DNA of 64,000 nt from SKKC01 sp046542845 (GCA_046542845.1 JBKHAN010000003.1:30727-94726), one strand, 5' to 3'; shown: positions 9,378-18,362, counted from the first letter of the stretch. Translations and numbers: made by a program. Notes: generated by a model not told the origin, from the letters alone.

Positions 9378-10451
9378 GTGGCGTGTGCATTGTGTGAAGT
9401 ATTACCTACGCGACTCTCCGGTCCGCTCGATGTTTATATTTCGGCGCCGCTCGCAACAGTCGAGGAGAGAATCAGAGCCGCATTTGCCGCCGAACAGATA
9501 CAGGCGCAAGACCTGTTCAACGGAATACGGCGCTACCGTGTGTCGGCACAGACGCTTGAGACGGTTTGCAGTTCCGGGCTGTCATCCTTAAGCGACCGGG
9601 CAAAACGCGATACCCGGGCGCTGATCGTTACGCCCGATACCAATCCAACCATCCGTAATCTTGTGCACATGAAATCCCTCGACGGCATGATCGCCGAAGT
9701 TGAGGGAGGTGGAATTATCGAGATGCTCGAGGCAAAGCGACTCGAGACATGGTTTCAGCCGATCGTCTCGGTCGAAGACCGCAGCCTCTTTGCATACGAG
9801 TGTCTGAGCCGCGGGCGCGATGCCGAGGACAATATAATTCGCCCCGACCACATGTTCGGTGTCGCGCGGAGGTCGAATCTGCTCTACTACCTCGACCGTG
9901 ACGCCCGGATCACGGCCATTCGCGGCGCCTCTCGCCTCGGCCTTGCGTCAAAGATCTTCATTAACTTCAACCCGGTCTCCATCTACTCGCCTGAGACCTG
10001 TCTTCAGACCACGATCGAGGAACTTGAGAGCTCGAATCTTGATGCTGACCAGGTTGTGTTTGAGATCGTGGAAAGCGATCGCGTCCGCGATATCGGCCAG
10101 CTCACCGCTATACTCGACCATTACCGTTCGCGTAACTTCAAGGTGGCACTCGACGATCTCGGGGCGGGATTCAATTCCCTGACCTCGCTCGACAAGCTCC
10201 GCCCCGACTACATGAAACTCGATCTTGAACTCACGCGGAACGTAGACTCGGATCCTTACAAGGCGCGAATCTGCGAAAACCTGCTCGCGCTCGCAGACAA
10301 ACTTGGAGTTGAATCGATCGTCGAGGGTATAGAAACGCCCGACGAATACCGATGGATTCGCGATCACGGGGCGAAGTACGTACAGGGATATCTGATCGCC
10401 AGACCTGCACCGGAACCACCGGAGCCGGACTACTCGTGGATGCTGACCTGA
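9378..10451 (+). CDS. EAL-domain cyclic di-GMP phosphodiesterase
   Basis: 357 residues, no membrane helix. An uncharacterised N-terminal region of about 110 residues precedes an EAL domain (about 115-350). The signature reads ECL (E141) in place of EAL, but the catalytic set looks complete: the Glu of ECLSR, Asn in FINFNP, Glu in VFEIVESD, the Asp pair in ALDDLGAGFNS, Lys in DYMKLD, Glu in VEGIET and Gln in VQGYLIARP. I infer active hydrolysis of c-di-GMP to pGpG. The start is GTG with AAAGGA 11 bases upstream. The genes just upstream encode a membrane glycosyltransferase and its partner, so c-di-GMP control of surface polysaccharide is a reasonable guess. The gene abuts the convergent lacI-type gene end to end. 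Confidence 0.9.
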   Translation: MACALCEVLPTRLSGPLDVYISAPLATVEERIRAAFAAEQIQAQDLFNGIRRYRVSAQTLETVCSSGLSSLSDRAKRDTRALIVTPDTNPTIRNLVHMKSLDGMIAEVEGGGIIEMLEAKRLETWFQPIVSVEDRSLFAYECLSRGRDAEDNIIRPDHMFGVARRSNLLYYLDRDARITAIRGASRLGLASKIFINFNPVSIYSPETCLQTTIEELESSNLDADQVVFEIVESDRVRDIGQLTAILDHYRSRNFKVALDDLGAGFNSLTSLDKLRPDYMKLDLELTRNVDSDPYKARICENLLALADKLGVESIVEGIETPDEYRWIRDHGAKYVQGYLIARPAPEPPEPDYSWMLT

Positions 10452-10468
10452 TCAGCGTGTTCGCTGAT
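10451..10468. terminator. Stem-loop shared by convergent gene ends
   Basis: A perfect seven-base stem ATCAGCG/CGCTGAT with a TGTT loop begins at the last base of the EAL gene's stop codon and lies inside the last codons of the opposite LacI-type gene. There is no T-tract on either side, so it is not a canonical intrinsic terminator. It may still stall polymerase or protect both 3' ends. Confidence 0.4.
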
Positions 10469-11501
10469 GCGGGGGGGCGGCGGCTGAAGCTCGTGTACTG
10501 ATATGGGTCGGCAGAACAAGCCTGCGATACTTCCGGTTTTCCGCGGTGTCCGAGAGGCGCTCGACGAGGAGCGAGACCGCCGCCGATCCCATGCCCGCGG
10601 CCGGCAACGCGACGGTCGTGAGCGCCGGGTTCATGTATCTGCTCAGGTAATCGTCGTCAAACCCGACCACCGAAATGTCGTCGGGCACCACAACCCCGGC
10701 CTCCCGACACGCGAGCAATGCACCATATGCGACCACGTCGTTACCGGCAAATACCGCCGTCGGACGCTCATCCACGGCAAGGAGCTCGATCATGGCATCG
10801 TGGCCGGAAAATTCGGAAAAGTCTGCATACCGCACGAGGGTTGTGTCGAACGCCAGCCCCGCTTCGTCAAGCGCGTCCTGGTATCCGGCCAGGCGTGCCG
10901 CCGAGGCGGTGAAGGAAAGCGCTGCGTGCGTAATCATCCCGATCCGTGTGTGCCCGAGCCCGATCAGGTACCTCACGACGTCCCGCGCGGCTCCACGGTT
11001 GTCCACGAACACCTGATCAACGTCATAGTTGGTACCCAGGTCGTCGAGACTCACAAGCGGGATGCGGGCGTCAATAAGCTGTGAAAGCGCTGCATCGTCT
11101 GCCTGTGTGTTGATAAGAATAATCCCGTCGAGTTTGTCCTGCCGTGCGAGATCGACGTAACTGCCTGAAAAGCTCTGTGAAATCGGTTGAATTATCAGCT
11201 GGACCCGATAGCGATTCACTGCCTGCGACATGCCCTCAATGGTTCTCACGATGAATGCGTCCGTGTACACATACTGGGTATGGCGGACGTACAGACCAAC
11301 TTTCTGACGCCGCGTCATCGCGACCCGCCGCGCGCGCTCATCCGGCGTGTACCCGAGGTCCTGCATGGCCGCTAACACGCGTTGCCGGGTATCTTCGGAA
11401 ATGTTCTTACCAGGCGTGTTGTTAACGACGAAAGACACAGTCGTTCTCGAGACCCCAGCCTTCTGAGCCACATCTGCTGCTGAGACGCGTTTCTGTTCCA
11501 T
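10452..11501 (-). CDS. LacI/GalR-family transcriptional repressor
   Basis: 349 residues from the ATG at 11501. The N-terminal helix-turn-helix (VSAADVAQKAGVSRTTVSF, then NISEDTRQRVLAAMQDLGYTPDERAR as the hinge) is classical LacI. The rest is a type I periplasmic-binding-protein-like sensor: DGIILINT, VFVDNRGAARDVVRYLIGLGHTRIGMI, PTAVFAGNDVVAYGALLACREAG and DDISVVGFDD. It probably represses the sugar ABC importer encoded directly downstream on the same strand, whose promoter carries several palindromes (15159-15219). An in-frame start 20 codons upstream (11561) is possible, but those residues look unlike family N-termini. Confidence 0.93.
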   Translation of the reverse strand: MEQKRVSAADVAQKAGVSRTTVSFVVNNTPGKNISEDTRQRVLAAMQDLGYTPDERARRVAMTRRQKVGLYVRHTQYVYTDAFIVRTIEGMSQAVNRYRVQLIIQPISQSFSGSYVDLARQDKLDGIILINTQADDAALSQLIDARIPLVSLDDLGTNYDVDQVFVDNRGAARDVVRYLIGLGHTRIGMITHAALSFTASAARLAGYQDALDEAGLAFDTTLVRYADFSEFSGHDAMIELLAVDERPTAVFAGNDVVAYGALLACREAGVVVPDDISVVGFDDDYLSRYMNPALTTVALPAAGMGSAAVSLLVERLSDTAENRKYRRLVLPTHISTRASAAAPPHQRTR

Positions 11502-11571
11502 AGTCGAGGCTTGTCCTTGTAGCGACTGTCGGTGAGCCGGCGTAAACCGGCCCACTCCCATGGTTGGTATG

Positions 11572-12528
11572 TCAGCCCTTTACCGAACCGGCCATCATAC
11601 CCCTTACAAAATATCGCTGCATCGAGAAAAAGATAATCAGTGGGACGATCATGGTAACAAAGGCGCCGGCGGTGAGTACGTGCCAGTCCTGACCACGGCT
11701 CCCGACAAGTTCGGCGAGACGCGTCGTCACAATGGGTCTGCGGGTACCGAAGAACACGAGCGCTACGAGCAGATCATTCCAGACCCAGAGGAACTGAAAA
11801 ATGGCAAAGGACGCGATAGCGGGCACCGACAGCGGCAGGATCAGGCGCGTAAAGAGCATCCACGGTGTTGCACCGTCGGCGTACGCGGACTCGAGTATGG
11901 ATTTCGGAATACCGGAAATGTATCCGTACATTATGTAGGTCGCCAGCGGCAGCCCAAAGCCGGTATGCGCAAGCCACATCCCGACGAACGTACCACTGAT
12001 GTCGTTTGCCGTATACACGCGCAAAACGGGTATCAAGGCCATCTGCAGGGGAACGATCAGAAGTCCGACTATAAGCACAAAAAGAAACTGTCGTGCCGGA
12101 AATTTCATCCACGCGACCGCGTAGGCGGCGAACGCCGCCATGGTAATCGGGATAACGGTGGCAGGCAGTGTAATCAGGACGGAATTGAAAAAGGCACCGG
12201 CCATCCCGTCGGCATTGAGAACGCGATCGTAGTTTGCGAGCGTCCAGTCACCGAAATCGGTGAAGTTGAGCAGGCCCGCCCACCATCCCGACTCCTGTAT
12301 TGCAGATTCCGTTCTGAAACTCGAGACGAGCAAGCCGAGCGTCGGAAGCGTCCAGATAGCGAGTATAATTATGACAAATAAGCGGACCGGTATACCGCCG
12401 ATAACTCGCCTCGCTTTCATTGACCCCAGAAACGAACCACGCGTTCCGGCTGCGTTTCGAAGGTCGTCTTCCCGTGCGGCGAGCCCCGCCGCGTGTTCCT
12501 GTTGTGTTCTTGTGGTGTTCTCTGCCAT
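11572..12528 (-). CDS. Sugar ABC transporter permease, MalG type
   Basis: 318 residues with a cytoplasmic N-terminal extension of about 50 residues and six membrane helices. The EAA loop that docks on the ATPase is ESAYADGATPWMLFTRLILP (about residues 207-226). It forms the inner-membrane channel with the MalF-type protein upstream and is transcribed with it, nine bases apart. The start is well supported by AGGAGG five bases before the ATG. No ATPase gene is adjacent; CUT1 importers often share one MsmX/MalK-like ATPase encoded elsewhere. Confidence 0.93.
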   Translation of the reverse strand: MAENTTRTQQEHAAGLAAREDDLRNAAGTRGSFLGSMKARRVIGGIPVRLFVIIILAIWTLPTLGLLVSSFRTESAIQESGWWAGLLNFTDFGDWTLANYDRVLNADGMAGAFFNSVLITLPATVIPITMAAFAAYAVAWMKFPARQFLFVLIVGLLIVPLQMALIPVLRVYTANDISGTFVGMWLAHTGFGLPLATYIMYGYISGIPKSILESAYADGATPWMLFTRLILPLSVPAIASFAIFQFLWVWNDLLVALVFFGTRRPIVTTRLAELVGSRGQDWHVLTAGAFVTMIVPLIIFFSMQRYFVRGMMAGSVKG

Positions 12529-12537
12529 GGGATCCTC

Positions 12538-13641
12538 CTAAAAACTCTTCTCGCGCATGGATCTGACGTTCTGTATCAGAAGCGGAATGACCACAATAAA
12601 CAGAAACACCGCAAGAGCACTTCCACGGCCGAAGTTTCTAAACGCAAATGCTTCCTGATACATACGCAGCGCGACGATATTGGTACCGTGTTGTCCGCTC
12701 GTCATAACGTATACGACGTCGAAAATCTTGAGCACCAGAAACAGTATTGTCGTACCGACGGTGAGTATGGTGCCCGAAATATAGGGGATCGTGACGTTAA
12801 AGAAGCTGCGAACTTCATTCGCTCCGTCGATTCGGGCGGCTTCAAGCAGATCCTTGGGTACACCCTTTACGGCCGCGCTCAGTATGACCATTGCGAAGCC
12901 GGTCTGAAGCCACACCATTATGAACATGAGCAGGAAGTTGTTCCACGGCCGAACAGTGATCCACGCGACCGGGTCGGCCCCGAAAAACGTAATAATGGCG
13001 TTCAGAAGACCGATCTGTGCAAGACCGGGCGGTCGATACGCGTAGACAAAGCGCCAGATTACGCTCGCGCCGACAAAGGAAATGGCCATCGGCAGGAAAA
13101 TGAGCGACTTTACGACCTTTTCGCTTGTTACGCTGAACCGGTCGGTTATGACGGCAATCAGAAGTCCGAGCGACGTTGACACGGCGGGTACCAGAAATAC
13201 CCAGAGCACCGTATTAATCAACACTCGCTGCATTGCGGAACTCTGGAATATGAACAAATAGTTGTCGATCCCGACAAACTCTCCCCGTTCGAAAAAACTG
13301 AGCCATAGCGTGTTCATACTTGGCCAGATCAGGAAAAAACCGAGGGTTGCGAGTGCGGGGCCAATAAAGACCCACGGAAGTACGCGATCGCGTGTCCGTT
13401 CGGGCAGCACCTCGGCGAGGCCGTTCAGCGAGAAATACAGCGCCCATACTCCGCCGACACCAATCAGCAGGGCGGTCAGCGCTACCACGATCCGCGGGGC
13501 GGTTGCCGCGTTGTCTCGAAGGTACACAAACCCGCCTCCAAGCACGACTACCGTGACAACCATAGACACGATTGACAGGGTAATCCTGACAGGGACGGTA
13601 TCAAGTCGCTCAGAGAATGTTGGTTTCGTTACGTCACTCAT
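12538..13641 (-). CDS. Sugar ABC transporter permease, MalF type
   Basis: 367 residues. Two extra N-terminal helices (about 20-75) precede the six-helix core beginning at RVLPWVFIGPALATLGFFLIWP, as in MalF. The EAA loop reads EAARIDGANEVRSFFNVTIP. It pairs with the MalG-type permease encoded just downstream. It begins 148 bases after the solute-binding protein gene, separated by an intrinsic stem-loop (13731-13765), so permease expression probably depends on readthrough. AAAGGTGG precedes the ATG. Confidence 0.93.
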   Translation of the reverse strand: MSDVTKPTFSERLDTVPVRITLSIVSMVVTVVVLGGGFVYLRDNAATAPRIVVALTALLIGVGGVWALYFSLNGLAEVLPERTRDRVLPWVFIGPALATLGFFLIWPSMNTLWLSFFERGEFVGIDNYLFIFQSSAMQRVLINTVLWVFLVPAVSTSLGLLIAVITDRFSVTSEKVVKSLIFLPMAISFVGASVIWRFVYAYRPPGLAQIGLLNAIITFFGADPVAWITVRPWNNFLLMFIMVWLQTGFAMVILSAAVKGVPKDLLEAARIDGANEVRSFFNVTIPYISGTILTVGTTILFLVLKIFDVVYVMTSGQHGTNIVALRMYQEAFAFRNFGRGSALAVFLFIVVIPLLIQNVRSMREKSF

Positions 13642-13730
13642 TCATTTCCACCTTTCCCTCGTGTGATTACACACACATAGTTCCAACATTAATACCACGA
13701 CACGAGGCCCGCGGCCTTGGAAGAAACTCC

Positions 13731-13765
13731 AAAAAAAGGCGCGACAGACAAACTGCCGCGCCTTT
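13731..13765 (-). terminator. Intrinsic terminator or attenuator between binding protein and permease genes
   Basis: On the reverse strand the nine-base stem AAAGGCGCG/CGCGCCTTT (arms 13757-13765 and 13735-13743, loop 13 bases) is followed directly by a run of T residues (complement of 13731-13737). It sits 25 bases after the solute-binding protein stop and 90 bases before the first permease. This is the classic placement for a partial terminator that keeps the binding protein in excess over the permeases. Confidence 0.78.
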
Positions 13766-13789
13766 ATTACGCGCTAGGCTTGACGCGCA

Positions 13790-15121
13790 TCAGTCGGGAT
13801 ATGCCTCGTCGATTTCGGGAAGTGTCGAGTCAATATCCTCTCCGGACACGATGTCTACCATGCCGGTCCAGAAGCTCCCTGCTCCAACGGAACCCGGCAT
13901 AAGGTCTGACGCGTCAAATCGGACGATGTCGGCGTTTGTAAGAATCTCTGCATATCCCTGGTCAAGTTCGGGATACCAATCAAGATTCGCGTCTTCGTGC
14001 GGTGAGACAAAACCGCCCTGCTCGAGCCAGCCGCGCGTACTCTCACCATGTGCAAGATAGCGCATGACCGCACGAACTTCGGGACGATCTTCCATGGGGC
14101 TCATGATGTCACCGGCGGTCAGCACGGGGCTGCCCATGTCCGGATCGATCGGCGGCAGATAGAAGAAGTTGACGTCTCCGTCGGGTCCGATATCGGTGCC
14201 GTCGGGCATGAAACCGGTAATGAAACTGGCCTGGCGGTGCATAAGCGCCTGCGGAGGATCAGCAACCAGCGGTGCAGGCCCGTCGCCAAACGGCACGGTC
14301 AGGATACTATCCGTGCCACCAAGGACGTAGTCCTCGTTCAGCCAGATTTCCAGCATTATGTCGAGCGCTTCGCGGAACTCGGGGCTGTCGAATTGCAGCT
14401 CACCAGCAACCCATTCGTCGTAAACCTCGGGAGGATGTATGCGGAGCATTATGTCCTCGATCCAGTCGGTTGCGACCCAGCCGGTAGCTCCGGCGCTTTC
14501 CATGGAAATCGACCACGGGCTGTACCCGTCTTCGACCATCTGATCCGAGAGGTCGAGAAGTTCGTCCCAGGTCTCGGGGATCTCATAGCCCTCTTCCTCG
14601 AATACCGCAGGTGGATACCAGACAAGGCTCTTGACGCTCGCACGGTACCAGACACCGGCGACTTCATCGTCCACCATGCTGTCTGCAATCCAGCCCTCAT
14701 TGTACTGCTGCTCAAGGAATGACATGTCAAACCAGTCGAGTACGTTCAGAATATAGCCCTCGCTGTGAAGGTCTCTCATGAGACCCGGCTGCGGGAACGC
14801 TGCGATGTCCGGTGGATCTCCACCCTCGGTTCGAACGGTAATGAGCTGCTCGAAGTCTCCGGAACCCTCGTAGACGACGCGGATTCCCGTTTCTTCCATG
14901 AACGGCTCCATCGCGGTACGGAATCGCTCGGCGTCGGTGTCGACAAATGCACCGAAAATGTTGACTTCAGTTCCGGACAGGTCTTCCCCGTCGGTCCAGG
15001 GATTTCCAGTGGGGTCTGTTGCTTCGATAGCCTCTTCGGCAGAACCACCGCCAAAGAGAACCGGCGCGGTAAAGGCCATAAGGACCAGTACAGCGAGAAA
15101 TAGCTTCGCTACATGTTTCAT
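13790..15121 (-). CDS. Extracellular sugar-binding protein of an ABC importer (family 1)
   Basis: 443 residues. The signal peptide MKHVAKLFLAVLVLMAFTA is followed by PVLFGGGSAEEA. There is no lipobox Cys, so export is probably by signal peptidase I with periplasmic retention. The body matches family 1 sugar-binding proteins: GTEVNIFGAFVDTDAERF, IRVVYEGSGDFEQLI, DPPDIAAFPQPGLMRDL, PETWDELLDLSDQM and QASFITGFMPDGT. The substrate cannot be read from sequence; the CUT1-like permeases suggest an oligosaccharide or polyol. GAGGAGG lies eight bases before the ATG. It is the first gene of the operon and is probably controlled by the LacI-type protein. Confidence 0.93.
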   Translation of the reverse strand: MKHVAKLFLAVLVLMAFTAPVLFGGGSAEEAIEATDPTGNPWTDGEDLSGTEVNIFGAFVDTDAERFRTAMEPFMEETGIRVVYEGSGDFEQLITVRTEGGDPPDIAAFPQPGLMRDLHSEGYILNVLDWFDMSFLEQQYNEGWIADSMVDDEVAGVWYRASVKSLVWYPPAVFEEEGYEIPETWDELLDLSDQMVEDGYSPWSISMESAGATGWVATDWIEDIMLRIHPPEVYDEWVAGELQFDSPEFREALDIMLEIWLNEDYVLGGTDSILTVPFGDGPAPLVADPPQALMHRQASFITGFMPDGTDIGPDGDVNFFYLPPIDPDMGSPVLTAGDIMSPMEDRPEVRAVMRYLAHGESTRGWLEQGGFVSPHEDANLDWYPELDQGYAEILTNADIVRFDASDLMPGSVGAGSFWTGMVDIVSGEDIDSTLPEIDEAYPD

Positions 15122-15155
15122 GCAGATAGCCTCCTCAAAAGAGTGTGTGATTACC

Positions 15156-15219
15156 CGGTCTTAGTAACCGGGAGCACGCGTACGCGTTACTAACGTCTGC
15201 GTTACTAATTACATAGTAA
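15156..15219 (-). promoter_or_regulatory. Palindrome-rich control region of the sugar importer operon
   Basis: Upstream of the binding protein gene I see four related elements: CCCGGT-N7-ACCGGG (15155-15173) around TTAGTAA; a perfect 12-base palindrome ACGCGTACGCGT (15176-15187); the decamer GCGTTACTAA repeated exactly 15 bases apart (15184-15193 and 15199-15208); and the inverted repeat TTACTA-N6-TAGTAA (15202-15219). TTACTAA or its complement thus occurs four times in under 60 bases. LacI-family operators are short palindromes near the promoter, so these are good candidates for repressor sites. The exact -35 and -10 boxes are not clear. Confidence 0.6.
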
Positions 15220-15284
15220 GGGGTGAAAATGAGTCCTGGCAAGAAAAAACAGCGGTTTATACAAAGAAAAGCGCCGGAAACGCG

Positions 15285-15305
15285 AAAAAGGCCGTGCCGC
15301 CGGCC
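15285..15305 (-). terminator. Intrinsic terminator after the htrA gene
   Basis: On the reverse strand GGCCG-GCGGCA-CGGCC is followed by TTTTT, starting about 35 bases after the HtrA stop codon. It isolates htrA from the importer operon downstream on the same strand. Confidence 0.75.
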
Positions 15306-15339
15306 ATGCGAGGACCGACAGCACAGGCTGCATTGAGGG

Positions 15340-16911
15340 TCAACCGTCGAGCCCGCCAATTCCGAGCGACAGCTCTGCCTGTCCCCGGAGAATGCGGAAC
15401 GTGACTTCCCGTCCTGCCTCGGCGAGACGCGCATAGAAGTCCTGAATGTCGTCCACCGCGGCGCCGTCGACGCGCGTGATCACGTCTCCTTCTCGCACCC
15501 CTGCGTGCCCCGCCGGCGACCGCTGCTCCACATCAACGACCACCACGCCGTCCATCGACTCGGACTCCGGAAGCGGGAACACGGTGAACCCGGGCCACAA
15601 CCCGTCGGCAGCTTCGACGACGTCGGCGCGTCGGCGTTCGGTTGTCACGCGTATGCGGACCTCCCGACCGTCGCGAAGAATCAGGAACTCCGTCTCGTCG
15701 CCGGGTTCCAGGTTGCCTACAGCGCGACTGGTATCTCTTCCGTCGGTAACAGCCCGGTCACCGACCTGCATAATCAGGTCTCCGGGTCTGATCCCGGCCC
15801 CCGCAGCCGGAGAACCGCGCCACACGTTCGTCACGAGCGCGCCCTCCCGGTCTGCGATGTCGAGAGACTCAAACAGGGGCTCGAGAGCCTCGTTCGACGT
15901 ATCGGCAAGGCTGACACCGAGCCACCCGAAGACAACCTCACCTTCCTCCAGAAAATCGTCAATTGCCCTGAGCGCCTGATCGATAGGAATCGCAAACCCG
16001 AGCCCGACACTGCCGCCGCCCTGCGAGGCTATCCAGGTGTTGATGCCGATCACCTCACCGCTCGTGCTCACGAGCGCGCCGCCGGAGTTACCGGGGTTAA
16101 TCGCAGCGTCGGTCTGTATATAGTCGGTAAAGTCGGCGACACCCGACCGGGGATCCGCCTGTCGCCCGATGGCGCTGACTATCCCCGCGGTGACCGAACT
16201 TTCAAATCCGAAGGGATTCCCCATCGCCAGAACCCAGTCTCCGACATGAAGACTGTCGGAGTCGCCAAGCTCGGCTACGGGTAGTTGCGTTTCGGTTTCT
16301 ATGCTCAGAAGAGCCAGATCAAGCCGTGGTTCGGAGCCGACAAGTTCCGCTTCAAACTCGCGTCCGTCGTACAACCCGACGGTGATCTCGGTCGCATTGG
16401 CTACGACGTGGTCGTTCGTCAGGACGTACACAACTCCGGGATCCTGCCGGACAATGACCCCGGATCCGAGTCCCGGCCGCCTGAACTCCTGTTCACCGGG
16501 CGGCTGCATGTCCCAGGGATTAAAGAAATAATCAAATGGTGAACGATTCTGAGGAGCCTGTCTGCGCACAACGGATACCGTCGATATTTCCACAACGGAT
16601 GGAAGCACGGCATCCGCAACATCACGAAAGCTACCGGGTCCGTTGGCAAAGCCACCGGAACCATCGGACGTTGAATCCGGCATGCTGCCGGGTGGATACC
16701 CCTGAACCCTTCGCTCAAGGGCACGAGCACCCGACGGAGTTTCCGGCGAACCGGACACCTGCAGAACGCTACCGGAAGAAACGAGTTCCGCCTCGACCCT
16801 GTCCGCGATCTGGTCCAGGGCAAGGAATCGACCACTCACGACACCGGCTGCATAGCCAATGAACAGCAGTAAAAGAATGCTACTTGAATACTTCCAGTAC
16901 TTCGATTTCAT
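15340..16911 (-). CDS. HtrA/DegP-family periplasmic serine protease with two PDZ domains
   Basis: 523 residues. An N-terminal membrane anchor (about 9-30) leads to a low-complexity linker, a trypsin-like domain (about 95-305) and two PDZ domains (about 310-410 and 425-515). The triad is visible as H168 in TNDHVV, D198 in RLDLALL and S276 in NPGNSGGAL. The PDZ ligand loops read FGWLGVSLAD and VFPLPESESMDGVVVVDV. It should be an envelope protease/chaperone for misfolded proteins. GGAGG precedes the ATG by six bases. It is divergent from the YihY-type gene, and a terminator follows it. Confidence 0.95.
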   Translation of the reverse strand: MKSKYWKYSSSILLLLFIGYAAGVVSGRFLALDQIADRVEAELVSSGSVLQVSGSPETPSGARALERRVQGYPPGSMPDSTSDGSGGFANGPGSFRDVADAVLPSVVEISTVSVVRRQAPQNRSPFDYFFNPWDMQPPGEQEFRRPGLGSGVIVRQDPGVVYVLTNDHVVANATEITVGLYDGREFEAELVGSEPRLDLALLSIETETQLPVAELGDSDSLHVGDWVLAMGNPFGFESSVTAGIVSAIGRQADPRSGVADFTDYIQTDAAINPGNSGGALVSTSGEVIGINTWIASQGGGSVGLGFAIPIDQALRAIDDFLEEGEVVFGWLGVSLADTSNEALEPLFESLDIADREGALVTNVWRGSPAAGAGIRPGDLIMQVGDRAVTDGRDTSRAVGNLEPGDETEFLILRDGREVRIRVTTERRRADVVEAADGLWPGFTVFPLPESESMDGVVVVDVEQRSPAGHAGVREGDVITRVDGAAVDDIQDFYARLAEAGREVTFRILRGQAELSLGIGGLDG

Positions 16912-17013
16912 ATTAACCTCCGAAATCGATATATGTGTTTATCTGTAACAATGGTAATAACGAAACCGTTTTTTGGGGAGCATATTACAGAATTGTCATC
17001 GCTCCCGGGTCGC

Positions 17014-17042
17014 TTGCCGCCGGCCGATCCCGACAGTATGAT
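17014..17042 (+). promoter_or_regulatory. Candidate sigma-70 promoter of the YihY-family gene
   Basis: TTGCCG (17014-17019) and TATGAT (17037-17042) are 17 bases apart, leaving a leader of about ten bases that holds the AAGGAAC ribosome site before the ATG at 17060. The -10 box matches five of six positions and the -35 four of six. Confidence 0.42.
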
Positions 17043-17059
17043 CAAAATGTAAGGAACAC

Positions 17060-18052
17060 ATGACGCTATTCGACAAACTCCCCGAAACGAAAGCCGCTCG
17101 AAAGATAATCGACGTTTCGCGTCGAATCTCCATCCCCGGGTTTAACGGGCTTTCATTGTTCGAGGTGGGACGTTTTTTTGCCATCGGTATGCGCAACGGC
17201 GCGATTACAACGCGGGGGTCGAGCATAGCCTTCCGCATCTTCCTGAGCATTTTCCCCGCCGTGCTCTTTCTGATTACGCTCATACCCTACATCCCGATAC
17301 CGGATTTCCAGGAAACCCTTCTCGTGCTTATAAGCGGCGCCCTGCCCGCTGAAGTAACGGACCTCGTAGAGGATACGTTCCGGGATCTGCTTGTGAGCCA
17401 GAACGCGGGTCTGCTCTCTGCAACCCTGCTGCTCTCGTTGTATACGGCGACACGGAGCATGCTCGGGATAATTCGCTCCTTCGACGCGAGCTACCACGAT
17501 TTCGCCACACACCCCCGCCCCATGAAATGGCTCGTCAGCATCGGGCTTGTCGGTCTGCTGTTCGGACTCATTATCGTCGCGAGCATCCTTCAGATCGCCG
17601 GTGCTGCGGTGATCTCGTTTATCGGAGGGCTTGGCATCCTCCCTGACGGACCGGTTGTGCTCGTCATCAGCGCCGGACGCCTGCTCTTCGCCGCTGCCCT
17701 GGTGCTCACCGGGGTGTCGGCGATTTACTACTGGGCGCCGGCGGCGAGCGCGCGGAGCAGGTTCGCCTCGCCAGGATCGCTCCTGGCCACCGTAGCAATT
17801 GCCGTGGTAAACGGCGCGTTCAACTTCTACGTTGAGAATCTGAGTAACTGGAACGCTATATACGGTACCCTGGGTACGGTAGTGATGCTTCAGCTGTGGC
17901 TGTACGCGGTGAGTATCGTGCTCCTGATCGGCTTCGAGCTGAACGTCAGTATATCCGAAGCCGGGGCGAGCGGTTCGCCGTCGGATGTGCTTGAGGCCCG
18001 GGAACACGAGAACGTCGAAAAAACCCTCGGGCACCGGCCACACGATCGTTAA
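17060..18052 (+). CDS. YihY/virulence factor BrkB family inner-membrane protein
   Basis: 330 residues with about six membrane helices. Family hallmarks are ITTRGSSIAFRIFLSIFPAVLFLITLIPYIPI near the N-terminus, a conserved mid-region (TATRSMLGIIRSFDASY), YYWAPAASARSRFASPGSLLATVAIAVVNGAFNFYVEN and the last helix YAVSIVLLIGFELNVSISEA. Former names such as ribonuclease BN were mis-assignments, and the biochemical role is not established. AAGGAAC lies just before the ATG. Its 3' end overlaps a small convergent reverse-strand gene. Confidence 0.9.
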   Translation: MTLFDKLPETKAARKIIDVSRRISIPGFNGLSLFEVGRFFAIGMRNGAITTRGSSIAFRIFLSIFPAVLFLITLIPYIPIPDFQETLLVLISGALPAEVTDLVEDTFRDLLVSQNAGLLSATLLLSLYTATRSMLGIIRSFDASYHDFATHPRPMKWLVSIGLVGLLFGLIIVASILQIAGAAVISFIGGLGILPDGPVVLVISAGRLLFAAALVLTGVSAIYYWAPAASARSRFASPGSLLATVAIAVVNGAFNFYVENLSNWNAIYGTLGTVVMLQLWLYAVSIVLLIGFELNVSISEAGASGSPSDVLEAREHENVEKTLGHRPHDR

Positions 18053-18362
18053 TCTCCTGGACATACTCGGCAATGCGCCCCCGGCGACTCCGGTCCACCC
18101 GAAAGACAAGGACGACTGCATGCGTTCCCGGGACCATGGGCCGACAGGTCACCGTCAGAACAGGATTGGTGAACAAACGCCCGGCACGTGCCGATCGAAG
18201 CACCATATTCGCCAGACGCAGGCTTGTCGGGCCACCGGGACGCGAGAGAACGAGCGCGTCGGGTTCGAGGGAGAGGCGGTACTCGCGCAAAGGGGGCACC
18301 GGCTCGGGGTGCCCGTCGACGCGAACCAGGCGGCAGGCCAGCGATTCAATCACAGCTCCCAC
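17946..18362 (-). CDS. Small hypothetical protein, possibly PH-like beta-barrel
   Basis: 138 residues from a GTG start. Residues 1-108 look protein-like, with alternating strands (EYRLSLEPDALVLSR, RLFTNPVLTVTCRP, HAVVLVFRVD) and a final helix RIAEYVQEINDRV. That pattern recalls bacterial PH-like domains, an inference only. The last 30 residues are basic, low in hydrophobics, and overlap the 3' end of the YihY gene by 107 bases. No convincing ribosome site precedes the GTG. The stretch 18053-18451 otherwise holds no gene, which favours this frame over the competing forward frame rich in Arg, Thr and His. Confidence 0.5.
   Translation of the reverse strand: MGAVIESLACRLVRVDGHPEPVPPLREYRLSLEPDALVLSRPGGPTSLRLANMVLRSARAGRLFTNPVLTVTCRPMVPGTHAVVLVFRVDRSRRGRIAEYVQEINDRVAGARGFFRRSRVPGPQAHPTANRSPRLRIY

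Noticed and set aside
8377..9390. Reverse-strand open frame of 337 codons over the sugar dehydrogenase gene
   Set aside because: Antisense shadow of a gene with all family motifs; no signal, domain or start site of its own.
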